The notes: generated by a model from the letters alone, not told the origin. 64,000 nt of DNA from Lenzites betulinus (GCA_022264855.1 JABYQU010000030.1:371880-435879), one strand, 5' to 3'. Numbered from the stretch's first letter, positions 1 to 14,553 are shown. Numbers and translations are program-made.

Positions 1-1071
<1,071 letters not shown>

Positions 1072-1602
1072 TGAGTACAGTATTCTTGGTGCGGCTGGAC
1101 GCGGAGCGGTGGTGTTTGATCGCTTTCATTATATGGTGCTTGTGTTGTTCCGAATTGTCGATGTTACTGTTGTATCCACGCTGTCTTCTCTGTTGTATTT
1201 CTCTCCGTCTACATCATGCAATATGAATATCGAATCGCACAAGGACGCTGAGGGTCGGTGTATCCAGGCCCCGTGCACTCTGCACTGCTGCGATGATGGC
1301 ATAGAATGGATGACGGAGGTAGTAGTAATGGGCGCCTATCGTATAGGGCTCAGGCCGAGAAGCATCCCAGCCACTTGGTCCTTCCCTTTACCTTTCCTCA
1401 AGCACGGGTTCCCTCTTTGCTTCCAAGGCATCCTCTGGCAAACCGCCAGACCACGATTTGCCTACCTTGCGAACCACAACATCGACCAATCTGTCGGATC
1501 TGTTATACCACCCCTTACTAACCTGCAGATCCCCGAACGCGTAACGCGCTCCGTTGCACTGAACGGATCTACCGAGTCCAAATATCGCTGTATGGACGCA
1601 AC
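1072..1602. other. Intergenic region between MCM6 and formin
   Basis: Tail-to-head spacing on the plus strand. It should hold the MCM6 3' UTR and the formin promoter. I see no gene-like exon, repeat or recognisable site in it. Confidence 0.5.
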
Positions 1603-4600
1603 ATGTCCGCCGACCCGCTCATAGTGCCGACGATTGTTCCTGGGGGCTCGTTGCACTTCGCCACGGTCCGAGCGGACGGGACGGTGCAGGACGTACTCGA
1701 TGCTCTCGTCGCGGACGCGGATGTAGCCGCGGAGGTCCTGGGCGGCCTTGCGCCGTATGGCTGGGCTGTGCAGCGAATCCGCAGGGAGCCTAGCGGTCGA
1801 CAGTGGGAGGAGGACGAGCTTGAGGCTCTTGGGAACGGTCCGTCTGTTCCCATGCTCTTCTGTGTGCGTCCTTGGTGGCTAATGCATCAGTCTCTCCTCG
1901 CCATATGGCTCCGTTTAAATGGATGTGATTTCTGTAATCAAACACAGGGATCCTCCCACCCTCAACGCCCGTTGCGCCGCTCCTGAACGCCCCCGCGCCG
2001 AGCGCACGCGCGCAACGGCACTTCTCTGCTTTCCCGCTCACATCGCACCTACACACGCCCGCACTGCGCCTCGTCTCGCTGCATCCATTCTTGTCTCTGA
2101 CATGCACCTTCCTGCGTGTGCCGGAGGTTCACGACGGCTTCTTGTGGAAGTTGTTCATCGCCCGCTCGAGCACGGTGCGTGCGGTGATTGACGTGGTTGT
2201 GGAGGAACTGGGCCTCACGAGGGCGCTGCCCGTGCCCGGCGGTGGCGCCCTGGAATATGTACTCGAGGAGGTGTGGACCTCTGGTCACAGTGAAAGTAAG
2301 AATAATAACAGACGCTCGACATACTGACTCGATTGACCTATGGACCCTTGCTAGAGGCGACCAGGATACCCTCTGAAACTGCCTTGTCCGAAGTGCTGGA
2401 GAACCCACTGACCACGAATCCTTATGGATCCTCCGCGAGTCGGTCGTTCCGCTTCTGTGTACCCGACGAATGGTACCGCCGGTCCAAGTCGCGGAGCACG
2501 TCATCCACATCAACAGACGTCTCGGAAGATACTATACGAAGGCTTGCAGATCTGCAGGAGGACGATGAAGAGGACGAAGATGAGGGAGGGGACGGCACGG
2601 CGAGGCAGAAATCGCTGGAGGCGCCAGCCCCCTCGGATGCCGTACGCAGCGGGTTCATCGCCCCTACGGACTGGCGCGGGTCCATTTCACAGAATCGCTT
2701 TTCGAGCATACTAGACAGTTGGATGCGCCCACAGAGCCCTGACCCGCACGAGGGCAGATCGACCCCGGAGCGCAAGATCGTAAGTGAACCGAAGCTCCTG
2801 GAACACAAGACGGGTGATAGTGGAGCGAGTAGCACGACCCCCGACTCCTCCGCTGGGGGACTCGACGCTGGGGAGTTTGAGCGGATGCTCGTAAGTTGTC
2901 GTTGGTCAACAAATGCGCTGTATTGTCTAACATCGTCTAGGATGACTTGGGACTCAAGGGTCCCAAGCGAGAGGCCATGTATCGTCTCCCGCCGGAGCAG
3001 AAACGGTACTTGCTCGAGCAGAATCAAGCATCGCGCGCGTCGACATTGTCAAAAAGCGCAGGGGCCAAAGCGGCTAAATCCCCCGTCCCACCATCGTCAT
3101 ACGGCCCTGCAGGCGCGGCGGCGATTTTGCCTCGTCTGGTCCCTCAGCTCACTGGAGACTCTGGTATCATGAAACGCTTCTCAATTGCTGGCTGGAGTAC
3201 CGGGTCGTCCTCTCCTCCACCTGAGTCTCCTCGAGCGAGCGTCGATCTCGGGAAGAGGCGGAGAGACTCAATGGCCTCTCTGCGATCCCCCACAGAGAAA
3301 GCCGCTGAACCCTCGCCTCTGCAGCCGCAATCCACGGGCAGCCTGTGGAGCAGCTGGTGGATGTCTTCTGGCGGCGAGAAGGGAGTCGTCGGGGACAAGG
3401 CAAGAGAAGCTGAGAAGACTGCGGGTTGGTATGCTGCAGGCATTCGCAACGGCCGTACGACGGACACGAAGCTCGTGAAGCACCTCATCTCCCTCCGCGT
3501 GCACTTATCCACGGCCAACCTCGCGTGGGTCGAGGAGTTCGTAACTACCGAATCCGGCATGAACATACTCAGCGACCTGCTTGCGCGGCTGGTGAGCAAA
3601 GGTGGGAAGCGTAAGAAGCTAACGGATATCGAAGACACCGTCCTGCTCGAAACAATCAAGTGTCTCCGTGCGCTGCTTAACACCGAGGTTAGTTCGCGCC
3701 AGGAGTCTGCAGTCCTAACGATATTCACCTCGAACGTAGCCCGGCTTCCGTGAAGTCCTCTCCCACCCGACGCTGATCACACATCTCGCATACTCCCTCC
3801 ACGGCTCCTCCGCAAAGCTGCGCACGCTCACGTCGGAAGTTCTCGCGGCGATATGTGTGCTGTCGCTGAAAGAAGGGCACAAAGCGGTTCTGTCGGCACT
3901 GTCGGATTACCGCGTCGAGTTTGAGGAGGCGTTCCGCTTCCAGGAACTCATTGCGTCGATGCGCTTGCCTGAGATGACGGACGAAGAGGAGGTTGTGAGT
4001 GACGCGGGATATGCTAGCGAGGATGAGGGTGCTTGGGAAGCCAGGACGGCGTCGATGGCGCTCATCAACGCTTTGACGAACTGCCCTGAGTCACTCGAGG
4101 ATCGGATCCTGCTCCGAGAGGAGTTCAGTCGGCGAGGGTTGAATGAGGTCATCGTGGTATGTTTACACTCTTACATGATCTTCGGGCGCAATCATAAAGT
4201 TCTTGTAGACACTCAGATATATCAAGCCGCCGGAGTCCCTGGTCACGCAACTCGATGTGTATACGGAAGAGAAGTTCGAGGATGAGGAAGATATGCGTGA
4301 GCGAGCGCGGGATGTCATGGACCACCGACGGTCGCGCGACGAGTCCGAAGCTGTGTTGGACGACCTGCTGCAGGTTGCCAAACAGCACGGGGATCTGTAC
4401 CCAGTGATGATTGCCACTCTGAAACGCTACGGGGACTTGTTCGAAAGAGAAATGGACGCGTAAGTCGCTCGGATTATACTCAAACTGCATTCTGACAACG
4501 GGTGAGCAGGCAGTTGAAGGCAGAGCTTTTCACCGTTTTGGATAGATTCATGGAGCAAGCCGCGCTCATCGAAGACTTGTAAGTCAGCACCTACTTAGCT

Positions 4601-7600
4601 AAAGCATTTCCTCATGCTCAGCCGCTATCCTCAGTGACGACCATTGGTGTTCATTCCTCAAGCAATTTGCTGATTCAGTGCAGAACATCACTGGGCAAGT
4701 GGTAGATGTGAAGCTAGCTTCGGAGACGGATCATTCCGTATTGCAGGAGGAGATCGACCACCTTCAGTCAACTTTAGACAAATTGAGCGATGAGGTGCGT
4801 ATAGTGAATCAGTATGCATTGCTAACAGGCGTGCTCAATGTATTCGATGCACTCAGCGCAACGAACTTCGCAGCCGCTTGGATCAACAGTCTGTTGAGCT
4901 CGAGACGTTGAAGTCCATCCCTGCGGTCCCAGCTTCCATCGGGCGAGGTGCCGGCAGAGGGAACTCTGAGGTAGTGCAACGTTGTGTTCAACATGTGGAT
5001 GTTACTGATGCGCTCGTAGTCTACGCAGGGTTTTCACGGAATTGTCCAGCGGCTCGTACAGAAGGAGAAGCAGGTTGTCCAGCTTCAGACCGAGCTTGAC
5101 CGTCTCAAGGCGTTGAATCCTGCAGAGACACGCGAGAATGTGCGCAGAATCGTTGCTCGGATTTTGGAATATACTGAAGGTTTACGTCCAGGATGACAAG
5201 GCGAAGCGCGAACGCGACAGGGTCAAATGGCATGCGCTGAACGAGGAGATCGCGAATCTGAAGTCCCAGGTATGAGACTGACGTCTTGGATACGTTCGGT
5301 GTTCTTACCACTTTCGATATACAGTCCGGGGACCTCGAGACTACGATCGGTGTGAGGGATAAGGAGATCATATACCTCAAGCGAGCGCTGGAGTCTGTCT
5401 ACTCGCGATTCCGATCGCGCGAAGAGAGCCGGGAGTCGGAAACACGCGAAACAGACTTCGATGCTCAAGCCATGGCTAGCCGCGCTATCGACAGCCTCAC
5501 CCGTAAAGATGAGGAAATAGCTGCTCTGCGTTCCGAGATCGAGGACCTCAAGGTTCAGCTCGCAGCCAAGCCGAAGTTCATCACGGAAAAGGATTACAAG
5601 CAGAAGGTAGCCCCGCCGCCGCCGCCGCCTGCTAGGCTCGTTCGTGCCACTACTCTCCCCCCACCCGTCATTGGTTTGCCAAATGGCAGCAATTCCTTCC
5701 CTCCGCCTCCACCTCCACCCCCACCTCCGCCTCCGCCGCCACCGCCTCCTCCTAGGCTGCCTCCATCACGTTCCGCCTCGGTGGAGTCATTATCCTCCAC
5801 TGACCCGCCCCCGCCACCTCCGCCCCCTCCGCCGCCCCCTCCGCCTGCTATGCTATCGCCCTCATCCCTACCTCCCGGCCCACCACCACCACCGCCTCCG
5901 CCTCCTCCACCGGGTATGGGCCCACCACCACCGCCTCCTCCACCGCCTCCTCCTCCACCACCGGGTATGGGTCCGCCTCCGCCGCCCCCTCCACCACCTC
6001 CACCATTCATGAACGGGGGTCCTCCACCTCCGCCACCTCCCCCTAGCGCTTGGAAGGCCGCCGCACCTCCACGTGCCACCCGACCGGCAAAGCGTCTGAG
6101 GCCATTCTTCTGGAACAAACTTAATGCTCCGGCTTTGCCATCTACCGTCTGGGGCGAGATCCCGGCGGAAGGATCGTTTGATTTGGGCGACTTGGAGTCG
6201 ACCTTCGCTATTGAGAATGCGCCATCGACCAGTTCGCAGATTAGCGTTACTTCCCCCAAGAAGCAGAATGTTACTACAATGCTGGATATCACTCGAGCCA
6301 ACAACGTCGGTAAGTTGATCATATTCTGTTCCAATACACTGGCAACTCATGATGCCTTACAAGCTATCATGCTTTCCCGTGTCAAGATTGGTCTGTCTGA
6401 CATCCGGACAGCTCTGTTGGAGTTGGACGACTCGAAATTGTCTGTTGACGACTTGCGCGCCATCGGCCGACAGCTTCCCACCAGTGAAGAGGTATTTTCT
6501 AGTCTTCATGATATAGCCAATATATAACTGATGTTACACCCAGATGACTAGGTTACGTGACTTTGGTGATCTCAGCAAGCTTGCCAAGGCGGATCAGTAC
6601 TTCGGCCAGATCATGACCATCCCGCGACTGTCTCAGAGGTTGGAGTGTATGTTGTACCGGCGTAAGCTCGAGCTGGAGATCGAGGAGATTCGTCCAGACT
6701 TGGATGCCGTGCATCAGGCTTCACGTGAGCTACGATCTTCGCCTCGTTTCAAGCGTGTACTCCAGGTCAGTCACGATGTTCCGCATTCGACCTGGTAAGC
6801 TAACGATAGGATGCAGGCTGTACTAGCCGTAGGTAACGCCTTGAATAACTCCACGTTCCGCGGAGGTGCGCGAGGCTTCCAATTGGAGTCGTTGTTGAAG
6901 GTTTGTCTCCTGAAAGCTCACGCGCACAACATCAACTAAGACTGATCCGGCCACAGCTGAAAGAGACAAAGACTGTCAAGGCTACGCCTGATTGTCCCAC
7001 ACTCTTGCACTATTTGGCGAAAGTTCTGCTCAGAAGCGATCCTTCGGTAGTCACGTTCATCGAGGACATGCCTCACGTAGAGCCTGCTGCCCGAGGTGAG
7101 CGACTTGTTGCACCTCGTGCAGACTAATACGGCATCTAACTGGGTGTACAAGTCTCCGTACAAACCGTGGCACAGTCTGTGCAGTCCCTTGTAGGCGGCT
7201 TGCGGCAGGTCAACGAAGAGATCCAGGAGTTGAGGAAAATGCAGCCCATTCCTCAAGACCGTTTTGCGATCGTCATGCAGGTTAGTATCCCTCCCCCGAT
7301 CATCGTCGACCTCCTTATTAACAGCTTCTAGCCATTCTCAGTGCAGATGAGCTCGGTGGTCGAGTCCCTCAAGAACATGGCAAGCACATTGGAAACAGAC
7401 CTGCGGTCACTGCTCGCTTTCTACGGGGAAACGCCGGATTCTTCAGAGGCCCCTAAACCCGAAGACTTCTTCGGACTTGTCTTGACGTTCTCATCGTCGC
7501 TGCAGAAAGCTGCCTTGGAGGTTCACAGTGCCACACCCAAGGTCGAGCCACCGCCGACACCCAAGATCACAATTCAAGTGTCTGCGTCACCTCCTGGAGA

Positions 7601-7844
7601 ATCGGTGAGCAGAGCTTCCGGGCACCCTGTTATGTGCACACTGACACCCCGTCAGACAATCAAGGGCAGCGATGCCCCTATGCAGAACGATACACTTCGA
7701 GCAAGCCACTCGGTGGGTCGTGGGGACCTCGACCAGGCCATTCGCAGTATGCGGAACGGCAAGAGGAGAGAGCGCGCGCCGCCATCACGGCCACTCAGCA
7801 GGATCTTCGTCGACGGCACACGGTCGAGTCGCATTTTCGGATGA
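1603..7844 (+). CDS. Diaphanous-type formin (actin nucleator)
   Basis: Nucleates and elongates unbranched actin at hyphal tips and septa under Rho GTPase control. I resolve 19 exons: 1603-1837, 1948-2295, 2355-2890, 2941-3687, 3740-4156, 4209-4459, 4510-4578, 4635-4794, 4857-4970, 5029-5139, 5192-5269, 5325-6309, 6364-6491, 6544-6765, 6817-6900, 6957-7095, 7153-7280, 7332-7604 and 7656-7844. They sum to 1,737 residues. Order: an N-terminal region with two ubiquitin/RA-like stretches, GTPase-binding and FH3 domains (about 370-830), coiled coil (about 860-1115), FH1 with very long proline runs (about 1118-1265), FH2 (about 1268-1650, including AIMLSRVKIGLSDIRTALLE and AVLAVGNALNN), and a DAD-like tail (GDLDQAIRSMRNGKRRER). 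The first splice site is the least certain: the donor could be at 1838 or about 1862. Fungal relatives are SepA and Bni1. Confidence 0.93.
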
Positions 7845-7993
7845 GCATCGCCTCACGTTGCTCCTTTCCCCATCCACGGACGCGGGTATATATTGTAGAC
7901 TATTCTGGAGGGAAATTGTCATATTTCAACGATCTAACGACTGTAATGACCTATACCTTGCTTACTCGATGTGCAATGCGACTTGTGATATTT

Positions 7994-9401
7994 CTATATG
8001 AGGATTGTGTTCAAAGGCGACACCTTGTCGCATCTCTCGACGCAGTCTAGGAAGATCTTGAAAAACCCATCAACCTATCCACGAGGACGTTATCATGGGG
8101 ATTCGTGCGAGCAGGAAGAAGTACTGACATCCAGCTTCTCAGCAACATTGCAGTTTTTGCCGTTGCGGCCCCACGAGTCGTCGCACGCGCGATAATTCCA
8201 TACATCCACAACGGTCTCGCCAGCGGTATGTTCGCCATTCAGCTCGACGTCTACGCGGAACCGGCGGCACGTAAAGAGCTCTGGCATAGATATGTATGCG
8301 ATCGTGAGCGCATCATGTAGCGGAGGACCATCCATGAAGCCAAATGTCGATTTGTAGGACTCGGTGAAAAAGTTGAGGAGCGTGGAAAGCATATAGCGCA
8401 GGTGCGTAGCGGGCGCGGGAAGCGTTCCATTCGCAGCGACTGGAGCTTGGGGATTGAGGAGCTTGCTGTGGATAGCATGCGTGACGATCGCAGTGTGGGT
8501 GATGTTGAGTGGAATCATGGTTTTCTTGACGGGTACGTTGAGGACTATTTGCGCAGCTTCGGCTATAGAGTCGTCAGCGTATCAGGATACACGAGATACG
8601 CTGAAACACTTACGATCGCATAGGATGTTAAACTCTATAAGGGAGTAAGTGGCCCAATATTGTGCACCGCCGACTTCAAAATTCGGGAACTTACCCGCAG
8701 ATGCCGAACGGTTGCCAACGCCTACCCCACCACCCATGAACACAAACTCCTCTGTTAGGAATATGTTAGCGACAGATGGTTCATCGCGGTCATGTCCAAC
8801 AAGACTGACCAATGCACTCAACCAGTTCGGGGTAGACGCTAACGAACAAAGCGATGTTCGTCATGGGTCCGGTCGACACTATGGTGAGCTTTCTGCCGAT
8901 GCCTCCTTTCCACTTGCTTTTGACAGCTTTTGCTATTCCCTCCACCGCACGCACGGTCTCCCCATCGGACCATAGACGTGCGCGTACTTCCGCGCTATCT
9001 GCGTGAGGCAGCCCTTCAACGCCCCCAAGACCATCGATGCCATGAATTTCAGGGTCGTGTCGTTCGGGTCTTATGAGCGGCTTCTTCGCGCCAGGAAATA
9101 CGCGGATGTTCTCAGTAGCCGCGAATGCGTACAAGCATCGCGCCGCGTTATTGTTGGTGTTCTCCGCGCTTGCGTTCCCATGTACCTGATATTGGCTGAG
9201 CTTAATACAAATCCTTTAGATGATGAAATTGCTAAGTCACATACAGTCGATATGCCTAGCAGGTGTACATTGTGGCAATGCAACGCTAACATGATCGCGG
9301 TAGCATCATCATGTCCCTACCGCAAATGCAAGTCGAGATTGCTTGAATGGTAAAGAAAGAGACCTACTGACCGGATCGCAGTCGAGCCAGATGGTCCTCA
9401 T
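7994..9401 (-). CDS. Inosine/uridine-preferring nucleoside hydrolase
   Basis: Hydrolyses the N-glycosidic bond of ribonucleosides, releasing base and ribose for purine or pyrimidine salvage. Seven exons read on the minus strand (9401-9372, 9316-9245, 9185-8810, 8751-8695, 8634-8614, 8562-8129, 8074-7994) give 356 residues, a normal length for the family. The N terminus carries the calcium-binding family signature DCDPGHDDATAIMLA, and HGNASAENTNNNAARC follows as in IUNH enzymes. Later landmarks are STGPMTNIALF, FVFMGGG, EFNILCDPEAAQIVL and DGPPLHDALTIAY, with the active-site histidine in LHDAL. The fifth exon is only 21 bases. The start is fixed by the MRTIWLDCDP stretch. No signal peptide is obvious, so it is probably cytosolic. 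Confidence 0.92.
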
Positions 9402-9776
9402 GGCGGGGCAGAAGAGAGAGCCAAGTTCAAGGCTGTATGGGTGCTTCTTATCGCCTTCTATCGCAGGCTACGATCGCCCACTACCTCAGTGGCACCGGTA
9501 CCATTGCATACAGCCAGCGACGAGCATGGCATGGTTTTCCAGATGCTGCAATTCTGGGGAGCAGGAACTTTGTTGACGAACATGTACTATAGCACGACAT
9601 GAAAGACAATGTGAAAGCGATTCAGTTTGAGCAGCCAGTGCTATAGTGGGCGTCTATTATTGCCTTATTTGGAGAAGCACCGCTTATGTCATCCTTTTTT
9701 GCGGAGAACATAGCGGCGGCTAAGCACACGACCTTGTGCTTTGCCGTCGCGGGACCGACACAATCGATAGTCAGAC
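9402..9776. promoter_or_regulatory. Divergent promoter region, nucleoside hydrolase / RRN3
   Basis: 375 bases separate the start codons of two divergently transcribed genes, so both promoters must lie here. I see no strong TATA box or repeated element. Confidence 0.45.
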
Positions 9777-12385
9777 ATGGACCATCACCACTCCCGCTTT
9801 TCTCATTTCAATGCTCGCCAGACCAAGGCAGGGCCTCTCGCATCTTCCTCGCGCTTCATGGATTCTACCAAACCCACCATCTCTCTCGAAGGCTTCACAC
9901 CAAAGAAGGGCCCCAAGACCCCGACTACGCCCAAGAAACAGTCCACGCTGTACATCGAGAGGCCTATCGTAACGAACTCCAGAATCAAGCAAGGTATGTC
10001 TCTGTGGCGTCAAATTGTAGGCCAAGCAGGCTTATCCTGGGCGAAGATGAACAGTATAGGAAGGATATGCATCTAGTCTTCGTGAACAACGCCCTCCAAC
10101 AAAAGTCTATGGTAGCATCTAACCCAATCTCACTACATATACTGTGTACTCACATGCTCTCTGCAGGGTATCAGCGACGCATATGACGAACTCGTGGACC
10201 AGTTCAATCCAAGGAAGATCACTCCCAGCGCGCCTTCTCCCGCACCTCAATTACGATTGTGGCTGCTAGCCCTTTCACATGTTGTCTCTCGGCTGGAGCG
10301 CGCCCACTCCTCCCTTGTAGAAGCTATAGTCGGTTTGCCATGGACCACGATGGATACCAGTTTCGTCAAGACCTACACAAACTTTGTGGGAATGCTGGTC
10401 AGTGCAAGACCAGAATATCTGTCTCTCGTCTTGGGCAGGATTGCACAAGGTCTCACTTACCGTACGTCGCTTCGCCATCCGTGTATCTTCGCTTGTTTAT
10501 CCTGCAGCAGAGTCGGGTTTACAAGCGTTGGACGCCGGAATGCCAGAAAGTTCGTGCAGGCCCCTCACACGCCGCATCGTGTATGACCGCATACACTTCC
10601 TCCTCCGTCACTTGATCTCTATCGTCCCTACACTGCCCTCCACATTGCAACCACTCCTAGCCCGCAACTTCCCCCACAAGCGGCAGAATCGGACAGCGCA
10701 GGTCACGTACATCCGTAACCTCCTGCGGGTGACCGAGTACTGTCCAGAAATTGCGGATAGGATATTAGCCACCGTGATTGATCGCGCTATTCAGATAGAC
10801 GTGAGTCGCATTCCTGGGTATATGTATGTTTTATACTCACCGGTTTGATAGGTCGAGATCCAGGTTGAATTGGAGGAACTTGAGGAGCAGCTGGAAACAC
10901 AGGAGCAGAATGAGATGTTTGAGCTAGATCCCTTTGATACTGTACTGGGTCAGGAAGGCGATGGAAGCGATTCAGAAGGAGAGGACGACGGCGAAGATGA
11001 GAATCTGAGTGATCTCTCATCCGACGCTGGAGGCGACCCGGACGGGGACTCTGATCAAGCCGACGAGGCAACGGACTTCCAGCACATACAGAGCATGGTC
11101 AATAAACTCGACGCCATCCTGAAGATCATCTTCGACCACTTCAATCAAACTCACGCCATCAACGACCCCGTATCCAAACCTCTTCCCTCGACTCCTTCCT
11201 CACGCTCCGAATCTCCCTACTTCCCCTCCGAACCGCCTCCGCCCCTTTCACCAGAGACGCTTGAAGAAGGCAAGGCTCTTCGCCGCGCGCAATTCAATAC
11301 ACTTCTATCCATCTTCGACCGCACAATCCTCCGAACATTCAAGTCGCGCTACACGCAGTTCGTCGTCTTTTGGTACTCCTCCCTGGACCCCGAATTTGCG
11401 GACCTCTTCCAAGGCATGCTCGTCTCGAAGTCGCTACTCGAGGAGGACCAGCCCGCAGTGACCCGCGCCGCGGCGGCAAGCTATATCGCGAGCTTCGTGT
11501 CGCGCGCACAGTTCGTCGACCGCGAAGGTGCGCGGCGCGTCGTCGCGGTGCTCTGTAACTTCCTGCGCAACCGACTAGACGTGTTCGACGCCATGACAAA
11601 AGCAGGCTCGGGGAGCACGCACGTCGCGCAGTACAGCGTGTTCTATGCCGTCGCACAAGCCGTGTTCCTTATATTCTGCTTCCGGTGGCGCGACCTCCTC
11701 GAGGACCAGGACGAAGTCGACGAGTTTGCGCCCGCGCAGGGTCCCACGAAAAAGTGGATGCCGGAACTCGACGTGGTCCAGCGCGTCGTCACGTCCGATC
11801 TCAACCCTCTTAAGGTCGGTCGCATGCTATTGCAACACAGGGTAGGGGTACTGACACATTGTTCTACAGGTCTGCTCAACCAATGTGGTGATGCAGTTCG
11901 CTCGAGTCGCTCATGCGACCGGGTTTGTGTACTGCTACTCCATCATGGAGGCGAACCGTCGTTCGGAATACGCACCTTCGACTCCCGGCGCCGCGAATGG
12001 GGCGCGCGGCGGGCATCCGCTCAGAGGTTTCATGTTCCAGCACGCCATGACATCCGAGCTCAACACGTTCTTCCCCTTCGACCCGTACAAACTCCCGCGC
12101 TCGGGCTCATACATCCAGGGCGTCTATCGCGAGTGGTCGTCCGTCGCAATCGACGACGATGATGACGACGAGGAGGATGACGACTCGGATAAGGAGGACG
12201 ATGGCGACGAGGAGAAGGGCGAGGAAGAGGATGTGATGTCGTCGCAGCCCGTCGGCATCCTCGTCAACGGCGCTCGTGCGCCATCGGAGACGGAGGACGA
12301 CGCCAACGGCCTCGGGGAGTCGTTCGGCGGGATGAGCATCAGCCCCGCGCGACCCGCACATATGCCCCAGGTCCTTGTGGCATAA
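9777..12385 (+). CDS. rrn3: RNA polymerase I initiation factor RRN3 (TIF-IA)
   Basis: Bridges RNA polymerase I to the rDNA promoter-bound core factor and so sets rRNA synthesis rate with growth. Six exons (9777-9993, 10047-10111, 10167-10461, 10511-10800, 10852-11814, 11870-12385) give 781 residues, longer than the yeast protein. Family landmarks include a central helical-repeat region with YDRIHFLLRHLISIVPTLP and an intact block around YIASFVSRAQFVDRE. The C-terminal motif FFPFDPYKLPRSGSYI is diagnostic of RRN3. Two acidic inserts account for the extra length: about residues 310-370 (after FELDPFDTVLG) and about 690-730, a near-continuous Asp/Glu run near the C terminus. The upstream neighbour is divergent, so expression is likely controlled from the shared 9402-9776 interval. 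Confidence 0.93.
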
Positions 12386-12464
12386 GGGCCCACTTCTTAT
12401 CCAGTCCATTGGAATACATGTCTATATTTACTGCTTTGCTTGCTATGTTGTTGCTACACGTTCG

Positions 12465-14553
12465 TTATTCATGGTCTAAACCGGAGGTAAAGTCGAGGAT
12501 GGAGAGGGGAAAGTGGTTGGTGGTTTCTACATGAGCTCTCTTGTAAGCGAACATATCCTGTGTGGGGTGTAAAGGAGGACTGCGGAATCTCACCTGAGTA
12601 ATCTTGGACACCCCCATCGACGAATGGCTGTCTGGCAGTGCATGTTGGGTCCATTTGGGCAATCCAGAAAGCACTACGCGTCATTTGCATGTCTACCACC
12701 AGGATATGGCCGGGTAAGGGGGCACGGAAGGGGTAGAAGACCTGGTGCGCTACCGAATCGCGAGTGATGGTGGGCAACTCTATTCGAGTACCCAACACAC
12801 CCGGGGAGGGCCGGGGTTTTCTGTGGAAGAAGGCATTCAAAGTGATCATGAATACCGTCCGCCTAGCCTGGTGCAGGATGATTGAGTCGAACATATGCAT
12901 TTATCAATAGGGTGAGTACCGATTTATCGAAGACAGGCGGAAAGGGTGACGCACCATGCATACTGCGATCCTTCGCTCTTGGGCGGGGGCCCAGCAGATG
13001 CTGGTTGGAGGGCCTTGGCTGAATTTCAAATGCTCGGTAATTCCAGAGAAAAGAGCACCGCGTTCGACACGCGTGAAGTCCCACACAAGATATAGCAGTC
13101 CGTTGGCCGCTGCTGCAACGAGATGTTTGCCGTCCGGCGAAAATTTGGCTTGAGGGGACGTCGGTGAGTGTTTTGACTGCACTGTGAAGCGAAAACGGGA
13201 GAGAAACGCACCACAAGAAAACGAGGCGAGGTAAGGAGCACCTGTGCTGCTCTGCTCCGCAGGAGAGGGTAGCGGAACAATGTCCACTGGCAAGAGAGTG
13301 ATGCGTGGGGTCGTGGGGTCACTTAGGGTCCTAGGTCCACTTAAAGCGTATGCGGAATGCTGTTCATCTATGGAATTGTCAACCGGCCCTAACACCAAAG
13401 CAGAGTGAGGTTCCTGGTCAACAAAGGGTCGGATCCTCTCTTCTGGAGCCTCCAAAAGACAGTGATCAGGTAGGCGGACGATGATGACGGCTGCCCTCGT
13501 ACACAGACAGGCGTGCACTGGGCCTAGATCCAAATCGACTGGAGTACGCGAGGCACGAAAGAACTCTGATAGCAGGGGCCCGGGGTGCTGAACTCCAAGG
13601 ACCCGTCCAGCGACTAGCGTGTCGATGGGCACGTCCCAGAGAGTATGTCCGGATGTCACGTCCGTGATTACGAGACGGGGGATGTCAGAGCCGCCCACAT
13701 ACGCGAACAGCGGAAACTTGACTCGGAAGAGAACGCCATTCAGTGGTCTAGGAAGTTCAGCTGTGATGAAGGCATGCGGCACGAAATGGCCACGCTTGGT
13801 GTCTGTTGTAACCGGGGCGGACATCTCGGCCTCAAGCTGGAAAGTCCGGACTGCCGCTGCCGCAGGGGATCCTAGAGGGCTCGTGACAACTCGTCCGTGG
13901 CGACGTAGGGTGGGGGACAAGGCGTCTGTCGCGCGTCGCCATACTTCAAAGCCTGGACTGTGGCTCGATAGAAACACAAGAAACCCGCCCGAAAGTTCGC
14001 ACTTGGTCGGAAGGTGGAGTAAATGCGGACCCAATGACTATAAGATAATTAGCGTCAACTCGTGGCAGAGGAGTGAAATATCAGAGGATTTACAATGTCC
14101 AAATCCCAAAGCAGACGGCCATCCTCCTGAGCATATATACCCATCCGTCTCCGTCGTATGTCAATGCCAACGCTAGTACTGATTACCGTATTCTGTTCCT
14201 CGTCGAGGACGAAGTGATGTACAAACAGTTCGCTGTCGCTTAGGGACCTGGCGCCCCCATGAATGTCGCCGCGCCCGTCCCAGTTACGTTCCAGCGTTGT
14301 CCACTGACGACAAAATTCCTTCCAGTCTCGTACGTCAAGGAGCCATGACCTATTTGCGCGCACGGCATCTGCCAGCGAGGTTTCCAGGCAGGACGAAGCG
14401 GTGGTAGATTGCAGCTTGATGGTGAATCGCTTCTTTGTACTCTTCCAAGAAGCTCTGCAGTTTTCTATCAACAAGGCGAAGGTGATAGATGTCGTTGAGG
14501 GGCAGGTTGTTGTAGACGTGAAGGAGAGTGTCCGCAGGTAGCTTGCACAACAT
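12465..14553 (-). CDS. F-box protein with a beta-propeller-like body
   Basis: Probable substrate-recognition subunit of an SCF ubiquitin ligase. The start at 14553 opens directly into an F-box (LPADTLLHVYNNLPLNDIYH, about residues 6-50). Downstream exons carry DWKEFCRQWTTLERNWDGRG, a stretch repeatedly found after the F-box in basidiomycete proteins, then a long body rich in beta-strand-like segments (FQLEAEMSAPVT, KFSPDGKHLVAAAANGLLYL, the latter WD40-like). Two joins are unclear to me: the one after the F-box near 14,350-14,400, and the final exon near 12,470-12,600, where two frames are open (tails ending RLYLRFRP or FTSGLDHE). The substrate cannot be inferred. Coding is certain; exact exon ends are not. 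Confidence 0.72.

Noticed and set aside
5594..6334. Minus-strand open frame of almost pure glycine
   Set aside because: It is the shadow of the proline-rich FH1 codons of the formin on the other strand.
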